DNA of 64,000 bases from Neocallimastix lanati (nom. inval.) (taxonomy: Eukaryota; Neocallimastigomycota; Neocallimastigomycetes; Neocallimastigales; Neocallimastigaceae): assembly GCA_016946835.1 (NCBI GenBank), contig JACVTC010000096.1, positions 53,501-117,500 on the forward strand, written 5' to 3'. Position 1 is the stretch's first letter. The number at the start of each line of letters is the position of its first letter. Of the stretch, positions 1 to 14,699 are shown one piece after another. The notes beneath the pieces are model-generated. The model was not told the origin of the DNA and did not search any database. It saw only the letters and a list, made by a program, of their open reading frames with translations. The translations under genes and the position numbers were made by a program.

Positions 1-156
1 CTCAAATTTTATATCTTCCAGATATTTCATTTATATCGATGAATTTAAACTTAAAAATCTGGTGATAATGCTATAGAAATTGGTATTTCTAAAATTATTT
101 TTTTTTTAAGCTTGTCATTATTTTTATTATTTATTACAAATAATTAAAAATTTAGT

Positions 157-206
<50 letters not shown>

Positions 207-403
207 TTACTATAATAATAAATGTATTAAAGGTAATAGTAGTGGTTCCTTTTCTCATTCAATTGCACGTTCAATTTTCCCAATTGGACATTTATATACT
301 TTTGAATTTCATGAAGAGCGTTCTAAACATGTTAAGTAATATATATATATATAATTTAAGAAATTCATAAAGTATTATTATAATAAATTATTTTATATCT
401 CAA

Positions 404-684
<281 letters not shown>

Positions 685-1450
685 AAAACTTGCTATAATA
701 TTTTAAAATGAAGACAAAAATTTACAGAGTATGGATTAAATGATATTATTACTATTCATTGTAGAAATGCATCCACAGGTTTTGTATTATAGGATTGTAT
801 AGATACTGATAATTATATTTTAAACAAATATATTAATTTATATATATATATGTAGTTTTTATAAGCTTTATTAAAAATTAAAAATATCAAATTTATTTTA
901 TTTTTGTATATTTTTATAAAAAAATAATTTTTTATTAATATCTAGATATATATTTTCCAATAAATTTTAAAAAATAATAATAAATAAATAAATAAATAAT
1001 TTTCTTTGATCTTCCAGCTCCATGGATGCTATACCACATACAATTGAATGTTTTAAGGTAAATTATTATAGATACCAAAAAAATTTTAAAATATCCCTGA
1101 ATATGGAACTCATTTAATAATTAATATAGTATATCTAAATCTTAAAAAAATTATTAATATCAATTTGTCATTTATGTATTAATATTATTTAGCCAAATAA
1201 AATAGGGAAAATTTATTGTTTCAGTCCTTGTATTGAACAAGTTCAAAGAAGTTGTTCTTGTCTTCATAAAAATAAATTTAGAAGTATATATTTCATTCAT
1301 TTATTATTGTTTATATTATTGTTTATATACAAAAATCAATAGTTACTATTATTATTATATAAATATATATATATATATTACAAATATAAAAACATAAACA
1401 AAAAAAAAAAAAAAAACTGAATGATTTTTAGTAAAATATATTCATTATTA

Positions 1451-1846
<396 letters not shown>

Positions 1847-2142
1847 ATAGATATAATAATGTTTGAAGTTTTAGCGAAGCCTTGTGAAGTTAGAACCTTT
1901 TCGCGCAGGCCTATTCTAGAAATGAAAACAAATCAAGGTAAGGATAATAAAGAAGAAGAAGAAGAAGAAACAAAACAGATTATTCTGAATCAAGTCAAAT
2001 CACTGTTGTTGAATTAGAATAGTCTAAAATTTTCAATTTAACGGTTTCCAGAGCAAGCAACTACTGTTAGAGGACTTCCTATTTAACATTTGCAGATTAT
2101 CCAAAATTTAATGATTTAATATAAATGGAATTGTTTCAATTG

Positions 2143-2380
2143 TTTATTTATTTATTTATTAATTTATTTATTTATTTTTTATCATATTTATTATTTATTA
2201 TATATTATTTTATTATTTATTATTTATTATTTATTATTTATTATTTATTATTTAATTATTTATTTTTTATTTTTTATTATTTATTATTCAATTATTTATT
2301 ATTTATTATTTATTATTTATTATTTATTTATTAATAAATACTCTTTTTATTATTTATTATTTATTATTTATTATTTATTA
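2143..2380. repeat. Degenerate TTTATTA/TTATT array
   Basis: Imperfect TTTATTATTTATTA repeats between the TRM61 remnant and the decayed ankyrin-type gene. No coding signal. Confidence 0.85.
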
Positions 2381-2783
2381 ATATCAGTCCCAGAAAAAGG
2401 AATGTTAGAATAAAAGAAAAAATAAAATAAAATAAAATAGTAAAAAAAAAAAAAATTAAAATAAAAATCATTACAAATAAAAATATCTATTATTTTTTTT
2501 TCAATTACATAATCTATTAGGGATTTTCTTTTATTATCTATACTATTAATATTTAATCTTTGATTTACTAGCATTTCTAAAATATTTTTTTTTTTTTTTT
2601 AGTAATCAATCTATCATCAACTATGACAATTTTTTTTTCATTAATAGATTGAACACTAACTTGATGATTTAAAAAAATAGGATACAGAAAAAAATTTTTT
2701 TTTTTTATTTTCATAGTAAATAACATAAATTAAAGGAGTGTTATTCTTATCATTATTACGATTAATATCTAAACCGTATTTTT

Positions 2784-2837
<54 letters not shown>

Positions 2838-3436
2838 GTATTTATTTAACATATTCAATATTTTTTTATTTGCTTCATAAAATATATATATATATATATA
2901 AATTAAATAGTAATACCTTTAATTTTTCAATATTCATATTGATAATTTTTATATCGGCATTATGATTTAATAAATGGGGAATTATACTATAATCTCTCTC
3001 TTTTCAACGGCCTAAATTAATAATGAGTTTTTTTCATCATCTTTTTGGTTAACATTTAAACCTCCTTTAATTAAATTATCAATTACATTTAAATCCTTCA
3101 TAAATAATTTTAATACAATAATATTATTATGAATATGTAGAATAATTGTTGAATTGATAGCAGTCCCATTTCTAAATAAATAAATAATTTGTACAATTCA
3201 AATTGTATATATGGCCATCAATCTCTATACTTTGGATATCTAAACTGTTACCAACAAAGAATCTTAAAAGCAAATTTTTTTTTACTATCATTTTCATGAT
3301 ACTATTAAATATTAAATCAGTACCTATTGGTATAATTATTGATATGATCTATTAATTTTTCTTTATTTTCATTTTCATAGTTTAACAGATAGTCTATGTA
3401 GTCTATGTATTCAAATTTTTTATCTTCAATTGATTT

Positions 3437-3476
<40 letters not shown>

Positions 3477-4110
3477 TAAGCCTTAACCTCATTTTTATAT
3501 TTTTATTAATATATTTTTGTATATATTTCGAGTCTAATGGAATCTTATTTTTATAATGATTTAAGAGCTGAATGATATGACCATGGCTTATTCCTGTATA
3601 AGTCAATATTGCTCTTAGTATCTTAATATCTTCTTTTTTTTATTAAATAGAGTAATATTTAAAAGCTATTTCACATTTAGACTATTTTTTAGCATATAAG
3701 CTAATCTTGACTTTTTTTAATTAAGTCAAAAACGGGATAAACTCTTTATAAAAATTCCATCATCTTAATCAATATTGGTATTATTTTTTTATTAATAAAT
3801 ATGATATTTCAAATTTGTTTTTAGTAATTAGAAAGAAAGAAAGAAAGAAAGGGAGAAATAAATTTATATCTATTGTACTTTGAAATATTTTTTTTTTGAT
3901 GAAAGTTTATCCTTTATATTATAATTTAATAATATTCATATTAATATTTTTCTAATATATAATTTATTATATTAATGGAGGTATTTTTTTAAAATGGCTA
4001 TAACCAAGACATCTTTAGATGTTCCTTGCATTCTTTTAATTTGATTCTATTGTCTTTACTAATCTTTTTTAAAAATTTAATAAATTTTATCATTAATTAA
4101 GTTAGAAATT
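2381..4110 (-). pseudogene. Decayed ankyrin-repeat-type gene
   Basis: On the - strand, scattered stretches read like degenerate ankyrin units. Near 2500-2575 is NINSIDNKRKSLIDYVIEKK (compare the ankyrin pattern DINxxDNxGxTPLxxAxxxG). Near 3000-3100 is LIKGGLNVNQKDDEKNSLL followed by AVEKREI. Near 3385-3430 is KKFEYIDYIDYLLNYENENK. Upstream, near 3520-3640, is EDIKILRAILTYTGISHGHI, and near 4020-4090 a Lys-rich stretch KFLKKISKDNRIKLKEC. Stops, frame changes and homopolymer insertions break it throughout (for example near 2440, 2800 and 3440), so no full protein can be read. It resembles the intact ankyrin-like gene at 46.5 kb in style, but direct descent is not shown. Confidence 0.5.
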
Positions 4111-5721
4111 ACAGAATAATAACAATATTCAATGTTGAAAATCATGATAAAAAAAAATTTTTTTTTTTTTATGTATATATTATCAAAATTCTCAATTTAA
4201 AATTTTTTGATTTCTATTATCATTATTTCTATAAATAATCAATATTTATCTAATTAACATAATTTTTAAAAGATAATAAAAAATATTTATTTAAATAAAG
4301 ATAAAAAATATATTACTTTTAAACTTTTTCAAATATATATGTAAACGAGTTTAGATTTCATATATATATATTTTTTAAGAAATATTGATCCATTTTAGAA
4401 TTATTTTCATAATTTTTTCAACTGAAAAATTTAATTCCAATTATGATTATTTAATTTATTATTAAAATTTTTCTACTTTGCCATTTAACTAAAGATTAAA
4501 TATATATATAAAGATTAAATATATATAAATATATATATAGGGCTTTTTTTTTAAAAAAAATTATTTTTTACTAATCTCTATTAATATAAATTATATAAAA
4601 ATTTGTTATTTTATATATTATTAAATTAAATTATCTGTATCAAATTTAAATATATATATATATACATGCTTCATAACATTTTTCTTTAAAATTATATTTA
4701 TTTTGTATATATGAAAAACTTTATTCACATAATTTATTCTTATTTTATTTTATATGAAGAGAGTATATCATGAAAACTAATTATTTAAAAATTATATATT
4801 AGTATAAAAAAATAATAAATAAACTACATTTCTTTTATTTAATGTTTTATAAATAAATAATTGTTATTAATTTTTTTTTATGAAAAAATTTTAATGAAAT
4901 TATTTTAAAATAATATATATATATATTAAACGCTCTACAAAATTATTGATTGAATAAAATTTTATATAAACTATAATTATATTGTATTTAAAGAAATTAT
5001 TTTTTTTTAAAAATAAATGAATTAAAACTTAAATAATCAATTTATTCGATAATTACATAAAATGTATTATATAAAGTAGTTTTTTTTTTTTCTTTTTTTT
5101 TAAAGTGAATATTAAATTTATATATATATATTCCACTCCCTTTTATTATAAGTATATAATTAATCTTGAACTTTTTTCATTTTAAATGGTCTAAATAATA
5201 GAAAGGGAAATAATTGATTGAAGATGATGACCTTCTTTGGAATAATATAGATTATTTTTTTTTTTTTTTTTTTTTTTTTTGATTTCTATAAATATATATA
5301 TATATTTATTAAAATATGAATAAGTATTAAATTATAATAATTTTTTCCATAATTTTGATAAGGACTAATGTATTTATCATCCTATACCAACATATTCTTC
5401 TTTTAAAAAAAAAATAATGAAAGTCAAATACAAGTTATTTAAAGATAGAAGAAGTAACTAATTTAAAAAATAACTATTTAAATAATTATTTTTTTTTTTT
5501 TTTTTGATATATTATTTTAGAAATTAATTATTAAGTTTAAGAATTATTTTAAAAAAGAAATTTTTTTTAAACATGAGAATTAAAAATTCATATAATGTTA
5601 TGTGATATGAATTTTTAATTTATAAAGAAAAAGAATTTTGTAACATTTATTTATATTTATTTAAACTCTTTATTAATTTCATCTATTAAAACTAATAACT
5701 TTAACAATCCAATTCATAATC

Positions 5722-5728
<7 letters not shown>
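4111..5728. other. AT-rich intergenic DNA, no gene seen
   Basis: Long A and T tracts and TATATA runs, with frequent stops in all frames. No recognisable protein stretch, tRNA or transposon end was found. Confidence 0.7.
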
Positions 5729-5815
<87 letters not shown>

Positions 5816-5840
5816 TATTATTATTATTTATTATTTATTA

Positions 5841-5879
<39 letters not shown>

Positions 5880-5897
5880 TATTATTATTATTATTAT
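5729..5897. repeat. (ATT)n microsatellite
   Basis: About 170 bp of ATT repeats with a few TTTATT interruptions in the second half. Confidence 0.95.
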
Positions 5898-6421
5898 TTG
5901 AAAAAGATTAAATATATATTTAATTGCATTAAACTTTTTATTTTCAAAAGTCTTTATTTTCATTTATATTTTAATTTCTTTGTTCAAGTCAATATTTTTT
6001 TTTGACCTTTTTAATTACACCTCTTTTCTTTACTTTTATCTTTACTTTCATTCCTCTTTCAATTATATTATATATATATATTTATATATATATATATATA
6101 TATTTTTTTTTACTTTTTCTAGTTTATTTTATTTTATTTTATTGTTATTAATACTTTATTCTTTATACTATTTCACCATTTATTTTATTTTATTTTATTT
6201 AAAATCATATTGAAACCTTGTTTAATATAATTTTGAGGTTATATTTTAAAAATTTTCATTTAATGACCAAAACTAAACCATAAAAATTTTCCGTATATGA
6301 GCTAAAAATTAATTTGGACTTTAAAGTCTCTCTTTATATTATATTAAATATCAAGATATTGTTATATTAGACACTTTAAAAAAAAATATATCATTTTTCT
6401 TATTTTTTTTTTATTCCCTAC

Positions 6422-6522
6422 AATTATGGTTACAGATTGATTTTTTTTTCATAATTTTGGCTACGAATTTGACTTTTATCATCACAAATATGGTTACGCT
6501 ACCAACTGACTTTTTTTCTTTA
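6422..6522 (+). repeat. Three degenerate ~36-bp tandem units
   Basis: Three successive units carry TATGGTTAC or TTTGGCTAC followed by a TTGACTTT-like block, at about 6422, 6453 and 6487. They are slightly richer in G+C than their surroundings. The reading frames contain stops and no function is evident. Confidence 0.5.
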
Positions 6523-6875
6523 AACCACAATTTAGATCATGAAATTCCTCCAAAGTTTTTAAAGTTATCTTTAATTATTAAAGTACCAATTTTAAAAAAA
6601 AAAAAAAAAAAAAAAAAATTAAATTTTAACCAATAGAATTAATTTTTCTTAATGTTTTTTCTTATATTGAATTTATATTAATAAAATTATAATAAATGAT
6701 ATAATAAATCATTAATATAAATTTTACAAATATGGAAATAGTTTATTAGTAATAAAATATTTTTTTATATTGATTTACTTTTTATTCCATGTTAAATATA
6801 TCATAATCGATTATAAATATGCTTTATTTTAATTTTAATTATTCCATTTTTAGACATGGCAATTTTAAAAATATC

Positions 6876-7195
6876 AATAATAAATAATAAATAATAAATA
6901 ATTAATAATAAATAATAAATAATAAATAATAAATAATAAATAATAAATAATAAATAATAAATAATAAATAATAAATAATAAATAATAAATAATAAATAAT
7001 AAAATAATAAATAATTGAATAATAAATAATAAATAATAAATAATAAATAATGGAATAATACATAATAAATAATAAATAATAAATAATAAATAAATAGATG
7101 AATAAATAATAAATAAGTAAATAAATAAATAACTAATAATACATAATTGAATAATAAAAAGTAAATAATAAATAATTGAATAATAATTATAATTT
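6876..7195. repeat. (AATAAATAATAA)n array
   Basis: About 320 bp of AATAAATAATAA-type repeats with minor interruptions. The 120-residue Ile/Leu/Tyr/Phe frame on the - strand is a repeat artefact. Confidence 0.9.
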
Positions 7196-7943
7196 TTAAA
7201 AAAAAAAAAAAAAAAAAAAAAGTTAAAATATATCAATAATTGTAGGCATAATTTTTATTGCTAATAAAAATGAGAAAGAATTTATTTTATAGAAAGATAT
7301 CTATAAAAAAATTTTATAATGCACTATGATGATATCTTTAAATATTATTTATTAAATAATATTATTAACATATGAATGATACTATATTTATAATTATATA
7401 CATATTCAAAACTATAACATAAAAAAAGAATAAAAATAATTTTGTAGCTAAAGCTCTTTCATATTTCAAAAAAAAAAAAAAAATAGATAATTATTAAGTA
7501 AAAACAAAAACAAAAACAAAAAAATTGAAAAATAATAACATATGTATAAAAGAAAATGATTAAATGAACTTTTCTTTCAACTATAGTAACTAATTATATG
7601 ATTAAAATGAAATAAAGTGAATATTATATAAATGGATATATTTAAAATTATATTATAAAAAGAAGAAAATTTTTTAAAACAAAAGATAAAATAAAATAAA
7701 ATAAAGGATAAGCATTTGATTTTTTTTTCCATTTTGAATTTGTTAAAAAATAAATAAATAAAAAAAAAAAAAAAAAAAAAAGATGACTTTTGTTATTTTA
7801 ATTTAAATAATATTTTATGAGAAATAGGAAATTGTATTTCATGATTATTAATATACTTTAAATATCATCTTTCTAATTATTATTGTAATAACCACATTAA
7901 TTATTTAATAATATCAATTCATTAATAATATACATCACTATAA

Positions 7944-7986
<43 letters not shown>

Positions 7987-10194
7987 TAGAAATGAATAGG
8001 GTTTTTATTATTTTACACTAAAAATTATTTACAGTGTATTACTTCCTTTTTAATCCTTTTAAACCAAAATATATCTGTACTGGTTATAATTATATTATAT
8101 AAATGATTATTTCATATAGTATTTGCTATTTTTATATATAGAAGGTCAACTTAAGTTATTATATTTTTCTTACTAATACTAATGGTAATTTCAATTTTTA
8201 GAGGTATTAATTATATATACTCTTTTTTTTTGAAACTATTAATTTATGATTATTTTCTTATTAATTTTTATTATTATTTATTGATTACTAAGTATCCCTT
8301 TCTTTTTTTTTTTTTTTTTTTTTATTCTTTACTTTTACTTCAATTCTTCGAGCTGCCTTTAATTTCTCTTATTTTTAATTTTTATTTTTATAATTTTTTT
8401 AATTTAAATTTGAAAAAAATTTGACAGATGAATTCTATATAATTTTAATTTATGCTACATTACATTACTAATATATGGAATATATCTATAATCAAATAAA
8501 CGTTAATTAAATCAAATCAATTGACATGATATAAATACTATATATGAATATATTAACATAATGTTCCATAATATGCCAAATGATTTTTATATTAATGTAT
8601 TGTTTATTTAATTAATAATATATGTTATTATATACTAAATATATATTAAATATATTAGACAATATAAAGTAAAAAATTCCCTTTTGATTAAAAAAGTTAA
8701 TCTTTTCTATAATTTCCATATAATACCATATAATATTATATATAAATATTATATATGAATATTATATATGAATATTATATATGTAAATAATCCATTAAAT
8801 CTTAAAATTTAATAAAAAGGTGAATAATAAATAATTGAATAATTAAATAACAAATAACAATTAAAAGGGTATTTGTTAATAAACTATATATAAATAATAA
8901 ATAATAAAATTTTAAATAATAAATAATAGAAAGAGTATTTAATAATAAATAATTGAATAATGAATATTAAATAATAAAAAAAGAGTATTTATTAATAAAT
9001 AATAAAAAAAGAGTATTTATTAATATTAAATAATAAAAAAGAGTATTTATTAATAAATGTATACTATTTATTATTATAATTAATATTATTATTATATATA
9101 TATATAATTTTTTTTTTTTTTTTAATTTTATAATAATAAAAAAGAGTATTTATTATTTATGAATAAATAATTGAATAATAAATGAATATATGATGAGTGA
9201 TTCAATATAATTATATAATAAACGATATATAATAATAGTTATATTATTAATATTAATTTTAGTATTGTAACTATTTATTCCAATGTGTATTGTAATAATA
9301 TTTTATATATATTGTTACATATATTAAATTAGTATTTTATATTGTTTTTGTTTCCTTGTGTGAAAAATGATAAAAAAAAAAAAATTAAGGAAAAAAAAAA
9401 AATAATTTTGATATAAAAAGTATAATTTTTCACTTATTATTCCTCTTTTTTTTTTTTTATTTATTCATTTATTATTATCATAAATAATAAACTATTAAAT
9501 AATTATATAAAAGTTAATAAGGAATTTTAACTTTTACCTTGTAAATAATATTATATAAAATAAAAATAAAGGTAAATTATTTATATTTATAATTTTGAGA
9601 AAAAAAAATATTTGATAATATTAAAGAGGAATACATAAAAAAAAATAATAAAAAAGAAAAAAAATAATAATAATAATAAAAAAAAAAAAAAGGAAGATTG
9701 ATATTTAATAAATAAAATAAATTGTAAATAATAAATTATTAAAATATTTCAAATTGAAAAACTTTAAATATATATACATAAATGTAGAAAATAAAATAAA
9801 TAATTATCTTTATTTATGATAAAGATCAAAAAAATAATAAAATATAGTTTAATTATTGTAAAAAATAAATATTAAAATAATAATAATAAAAAATAAGAAA
9901 AATATATGAATATAAAATATATATATATATATATTAAGTAGATAGTAGCTTTATGAAATAAATATGAAATATATATATTCTTTTTTATGGAATACAAATA
10001 AATAAATAAATATAAATAAAATAAGTAAATAAAAAGGTTTTATATACTAAACTAACATTTTTTTATTTTTTTTTTTATTTTATATTATTACGATATATCG
10101 TAACGATTAATTTTTTTTTTCAATTATTATTGAAATATATAAAGTTATACATATAATTTGAATAAATAGATATATAAATAAATTCATATTCGAA

Positions 10195-11235
10195 ATGAGT
10201 TCTATTGTTGATCTTAACAAAATTTTCATTTTAACTCCAGAAAAGGCTACACCAGAAATTGCTGCTGAATGTATGGAATATATTATGACTGGTAAGGCTA
10301 CTGATGCTCAAATTGCTGCCTTCCTTTTATCTTTACGTTTCAACAAGTTCGACCTTGACTCAAAATACATTGCTGCTTGTGCTAAGATTATGCGTTCTAA
10401 GGCTGTTATTGTTGATACTGGTGATTACGCAGACAAAATTGTTGATATTGTCGGTACTGGTGGTGATGGTCATGATACCTACAATGTTTCTACTACAGCT
10501 GGTCTTATTGCCGCTGCTGCTGGTTGTTACGTTACCAAGCACGGTAATGTTGCTGCCTCCTCCAAATCTGGAGCTGCCAACATTTTAGAATCTGCTGGTG
10601 TAAAGATTAGAAACATTAAGCCAGATATGATTAAGGGTATGATCGAAAATAATAACTACTGTTTCTTATTCGCTCAAACCTACCACCCAGCTATGAGATT
10701 CGTTGGTCCAGTTAGAAAGCAATTAGTTGTTTCTACTATCTTCAACTACTTAGGTCCATTAACTAACCCATGTCAAACTAAGAGAATGGTTGTTGGTGTT
10801 CACTCTACCTACTTAGGACAAATTATTGCTGAAGCTTTAATGTACTCTGGTGTTGAAAGAGGTTGGGTTATTTGTGGTGATGAAGGTTTAGATGAAATCA
10901 GTCCAGAATGTGATACCCATGTCTGGGAAATTGAAAACGGTAGTATTACTAAAAAGATGATTTCTCCAGAAGATTTCGGTGTTGAAAGAGCTCCATTAAA
11001 TTCTGACATTATGAGAGGTGGTGATGCCGATCACAACGCTAAGATCTTAAAACAACTTTTCAATAATGAAAAGAAGGATGCCCTTCTCGATTGGGTTTTA
11101 ATGAACGCTAGCGCCTTATGTTACATTGCAGGTGTTGGTAGTTCTCTTAAGGAATGTATGAAGATTGCCAGAGATGCTGTTGAAAGTGGTAAGGCAAAGG
11201 CTGTTCTTGAAAATTTAATTAAGGAAACTCAATAA
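10195..11235 (+). CDS. TRP4: Anthranilate phosphoribosyltransferase
   Basis: Intact intronless ORF of 346 residues, the usual size of the family. The enzyme transfers the phosphoribosyl group of PRPP to anthranilate, giving phosphoribosyl-anthranilate, the second committed step of tryptophan synthesis. Seen: the PRPP-binding glycine loop GTGGDG at 87-92, NVST at 97-100, KHGN at 115-118 followed by SSKSG, HPAMR at 164-168, TIFNYLGPLTNP at 181-192, and GDEGLDEIS at 228-236. These match the glycosyltransferase family with an N-terminal helical domain. KHGN is followed by Val where many bacterial enzymes have Arg. The start is the first ATG, preceded by a purine-rich AAATG context. Codon use (GGT, GCT, AAG, TTC, CCA) and the sharp rise in G+C mark it as an expressed gene. 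An AATAAA follows about 25 bp after the stop. Confidence 0.95.
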   Translation: MSSIVDLNKIFILTPEKATPEIAAECMEYIMTGKATDAQIAAFLLSLRFNKFDLDSKYIAACAKIMRSKAVIVDTGDYADKIVDIVGTGGDGHDTYNVSTTAGLIAAAAGCYVTKHGNVAASSKSGAANILESAGVKIRNIKPDMIKGMIENNNYCFLFAQTYHPAMRFVGPVRKQLVVSTIFNYLGPLTNPCQTKRMVVGVHSTYLGQIIAEALMYSGVERGWVICGDEGLDEISPECDTHVWEIENGSITKKMISPEDFGVERAPLNSDIMRGGDADHNAKILKQLFNNEKKDALLDWVLMNASALCYIAGVGSSLKECMKIARDAVESGKAKAVLENLIKETQ

Positions 11236-11521
11236 ATGAATTTTTTATAAAGAGAGAGAAAATAAATAAAAGAAGAAAAGAAAAGAAAATTAAAATAAAA
11301 AACTAATTTTTTAATACCTTTTCTTTATGACCAAAAATCAAATTGTTTTTTTTTTTTTTTTTAATTTTTTTATAAATAATTATAAAAAAAAAAGTGAAAG
11401 TTAGAAAAAAAAAAAAAAAAAAAGAAAAAAAAACAATTTAATAAAATGTTTATTCAAATTTATGTATAATAATTAAATTAAGTTTTTTATTAATCATAAA
11501 ATAGTAATTCAAATTTTATAT

Positions 11522-11553
<32 letters not shown>

Positions 11554-14022
11554 GAAAGAAAAAAGCATATATATATAAATATAATATATTTTCTTTAAAG
11601 TTTAAAAATTTAAGAAAATATTAAATCTAACAAAAAAAATCGAATAAAAAATAAAAACATTTATAATATGATTATTTAAATAATAAAAATAATAAAAAAA
11701 GATGTTTTTATTTTTTAATATAAAAAGTAGAAAGTAAAAAAGAATATTGTTTTATATTTTTTAAAAAAAAATGCTAGAATAACAAAAAAAAAAAAAAAAA
11801 AAGAAGCTAGAATAACAAAGAAAAAAAAATATAAATAAAGTATGATAGATTTAAATAATTAAAATAAATAAATATGTAAATAATTGTTCATTTTATTTTT
11901 ATTGTTATTAATTTTTTAAGTGTATAAAAAAAAAAATAAAAATATATATATATATATTAATAATTTTTGAAAACTAGAGAAATAATTAAAAAATAAATAT
12001 ATATATATATATATATTAATAATTTTTGAAAACTAGAGAAATAATTAAAGTTGAACAGTTTAAAACTTTTTGTAAATAGTTCAATTATTTAAAAGAACGA
12101 AAATACTAATAGTAATAATTAATGATTATAAATGAATATAAAAATAAATAATTTTTAAGTATTAACCTATAATTATAATAATAATTAATAATAATAATAA
12201 TAAAAGAATATTAATATTAATATTAATATTAATATTTATAATTATAATAATAATTATAATTATAAAGAATAATAATAAAAGAATGGCTTTTATTATTTTT
12301 TATTATTATTATTATTATTATAATTTCAATTCAATTAAAAATTATTAAAAATTTTGTTTCATTTATTTATTCATTTATTTATTTATTCATTCATTCATAC
12401 ATTAATTAAAAATTTTTAAATTAATTTTGATAAGATAAAGGATAAATTTATTATTGGTTATAAAAAATTGGTAAATGGTTAGTTAATTTACTTCCAATAA
12501 TGAAAAGGTAAAATTTAAATAAAAAATAATTGATAACAAAATTTTTATATTAATTAAAGTTTGATAGTTCATCAATCAATAAATAAATAAACCAATAAAA
12601 AAAATACTCAAATAATTTAAAAAAATAATAATGAGATAGATGATAAATATATGTGTGTTTTACATAGATTTATGAATATATCATTATACTCATTTTATTA
12701 TATTTATTATTTAGTATTGAGTATTACTTATTAATTATTAATTATTACTTATTATTTATTACTTATTTATTATTTAATTATCTATTATTTGTTTTTTATT
12801 ATTTATTATTTATTATATATTTATTTATTTTATTATTTATTTATTATTATTTTTTATTTATTATTTATTATTTATTATATATTTATTTATTTTATTATTT
12901 ATTTATTATTATTTATTTAATTATTTTTTTATTATTTATTTATTATTTATTATTTATTTTATTATTTATTTATTATTATTTAATTATTTAAATTATCATT
13001 TAATTATTTATTATTTAATTATTCCATTATTTATTATTTATTATTCTATTATTCCATTATTTATTAGTTATACAATTATTCAAATATATATAAACAACCA
13101 AGAATAAAAAATATGGAAAATTTATTAAATAAAATTATTGATTCCAATTTTTATTTATTATAAATTAATTTTTATACTATTCAATCTATTTCTTCATTTC
13201 TTTAAATATATTGACAATATTTATATATAAAACATAGGATAATCATATAAATAATATTAATTATAATAATTATAATATATATAAGTTATAAAATAAATAG
13301 CAATTATAATAGTAATAATTATAAAAAAAAATAACAATTATTTTAAAAGATATTAATATTATTAATAATTTTGAAAGTAATAATTTTTAGAATATATGAA
13401 AGTTTTATATATATATAAATATAAATATAAGAAAACAATTTTTATTTTACAGGCTAAGTTGTTTTAAACAAATTTAACTAAGATAATAATTTCTGTTCAT
13501 TTCTTATTTCAATGTAGTAATTTAATTATAGAAATTAAAAATAATTAAATTATTATCTACAACTTAATAATAACTTAAAATAAAAATTATTATTAAATTG
13601 AGAAAAATTAAAAGATAATTATATCTATCTCTTAATTAGTAAAGAGTTTATTATAACAAATTATAATAAACTAATAACACAGAATTGTTAAAAAGAAAAT
13701 GTTTTATTTTATTTTGTTTTTAATTTGTTTTATTAAATCCTGTTTTACTAAAACAGAAATATAAAATGTTTATTATTGTTATTATGATATTATACTTGTT
13801 ACATTAATAACTCAGGTTTTCTCAAAGAGAACTCAAGAATTTTATATATACCTTTTTTTTTCAAAAATAAGGTCAAATATAAAATATGTTTTCTAATCTT
13901 AATAAATCTCTTATTGAGAAAAGGATTGGATAGAAAAACCAAGATAAGTTTTCAATGGATATTCTATCTATATCGATCATCGCATTAATTAAGTAAAACA
14001 GATTACTTTTAAGAAGTGATTG

Positions 14023-14069
<47 letters not shown>

Positions 14070-14100
14070 AATTAACAGATTCTCTTATCTAATCTAATGA
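11236..14100. other. AT-rich intergenic DNA, no gene seen
   Basis: Homopolymer and microsatellite rich. A 47-codon open stretch on the - strand at about 13876-14022 has slightly better composition than its surroundings but matches nothing recognised. Confidence 0.65.
11940..12048. repeat. Two-copy tandem duplication, period ~59 bp
   Basis: The block TAATAATTTTTGAAAACTAG plus AGAAATAATTAA, preceded by a TA run, occurs at about 11958 and again at about 12017. Confidence 0.85.
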
Positions 14101-14384
14101 TTAAAAATAAAATAATAAAATAATAAAATAATAAAATAATAAAATAATAAAATAATAAAATAATAAAATAATAAAATAATAAAATAATAAAATAATAAAA
14201 TAATAAAATAATAAAATAATAAAATAATAAAATAATAAAATAATAAAATAATAAAATAATAAAATAATAAAATAATAAAATAATAAAATAATAAAATAAT
14301 AAAATAACAAAATAATAAAATAATAAAATAATAAAATAATAAAATAATAAAATAATAAAATAATAAAATAATAAAATAATAAAA
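14101..14384. repeat. (AAAATAAT)n minisatellite, ~284 bp
   Basis: About 35 nearly perfect 8-bp units with one AACAAAAT variant near 14304. Because 8 bp is not a multiple of 3, it yields Leu/Phe/Tyr-rich pseudo-frames on the - strand, which are not genes. Confidence 0.97.
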
Positions 14385-14560
14385 AATATTTCGATCATAA
14401 AAATATATACTTATCCTTTTAGTTCCTTTTTTAAGAACTTTACATTATAAGAAAAATAGAACATTAATAATAAGTTTTATTAAGACTAATACTAAGAATT
14501 AATGTTATCGTTATAATTAATTCAAAAAACTGAAAATATTGAATGAAACATATGAACGTT

Positions 14561-14682
14561 TAAATGAGACAAAGCGAAAGTAGGGGAGTGAGAGATCGAG
14601 CACGTAACATAGTGAAGCTGCGTAGAGGCTCGAGATCACCCGAGAGTGAGCGTAGTCGAATCAGTGAATGAAGTTGAATGAA
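14561..14682. other. G+C-rich islet of unknown nature
   Basis: About 120 bp rich in GAG, GCG and AGTGA motifs (for example GAGAGTGAGCGTAGTCGAAT) inside very AT-rich DNA. A GAAAATATTGA direct repeat flanks it at about 14532 and 14680. No convincing reading frame, tRNA or known element end is seen. Confidence 0.5.
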
Positions 14683-14699
14683 AATATTGAGTTTTTTTG

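Larger units (their letters stand above)
5898..10194. other. AT-rich intergenic DNA upstream of TRP4, no gene seen
   Basis: About 4.3 kb of homopolymer-rich DNA. Open frames at 5980-6213 and 8182-8424 are low-complexity Phe/Tyr/Leu translations with no coding character. Two repeats inside it are listed separately. The last ~150 bp before the TRP4 start are T-rich and then A-rich, as expected of a promoter and 5' leader in such a genome, but no specific element can be named. Confidence 0.65.

Noticed and set aside
10304-10588. Overlapping ORFs inside TRP4 on both strands
   Set aside because: Shadows of the real frame, which has full family motifs.
14072-14398. 108-residue Leu/Phe/Tyr-rich ORF
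   Set aside because: Product of the 8-bp AAAATAAT minisatellite read in a frame that happens to lack stops.
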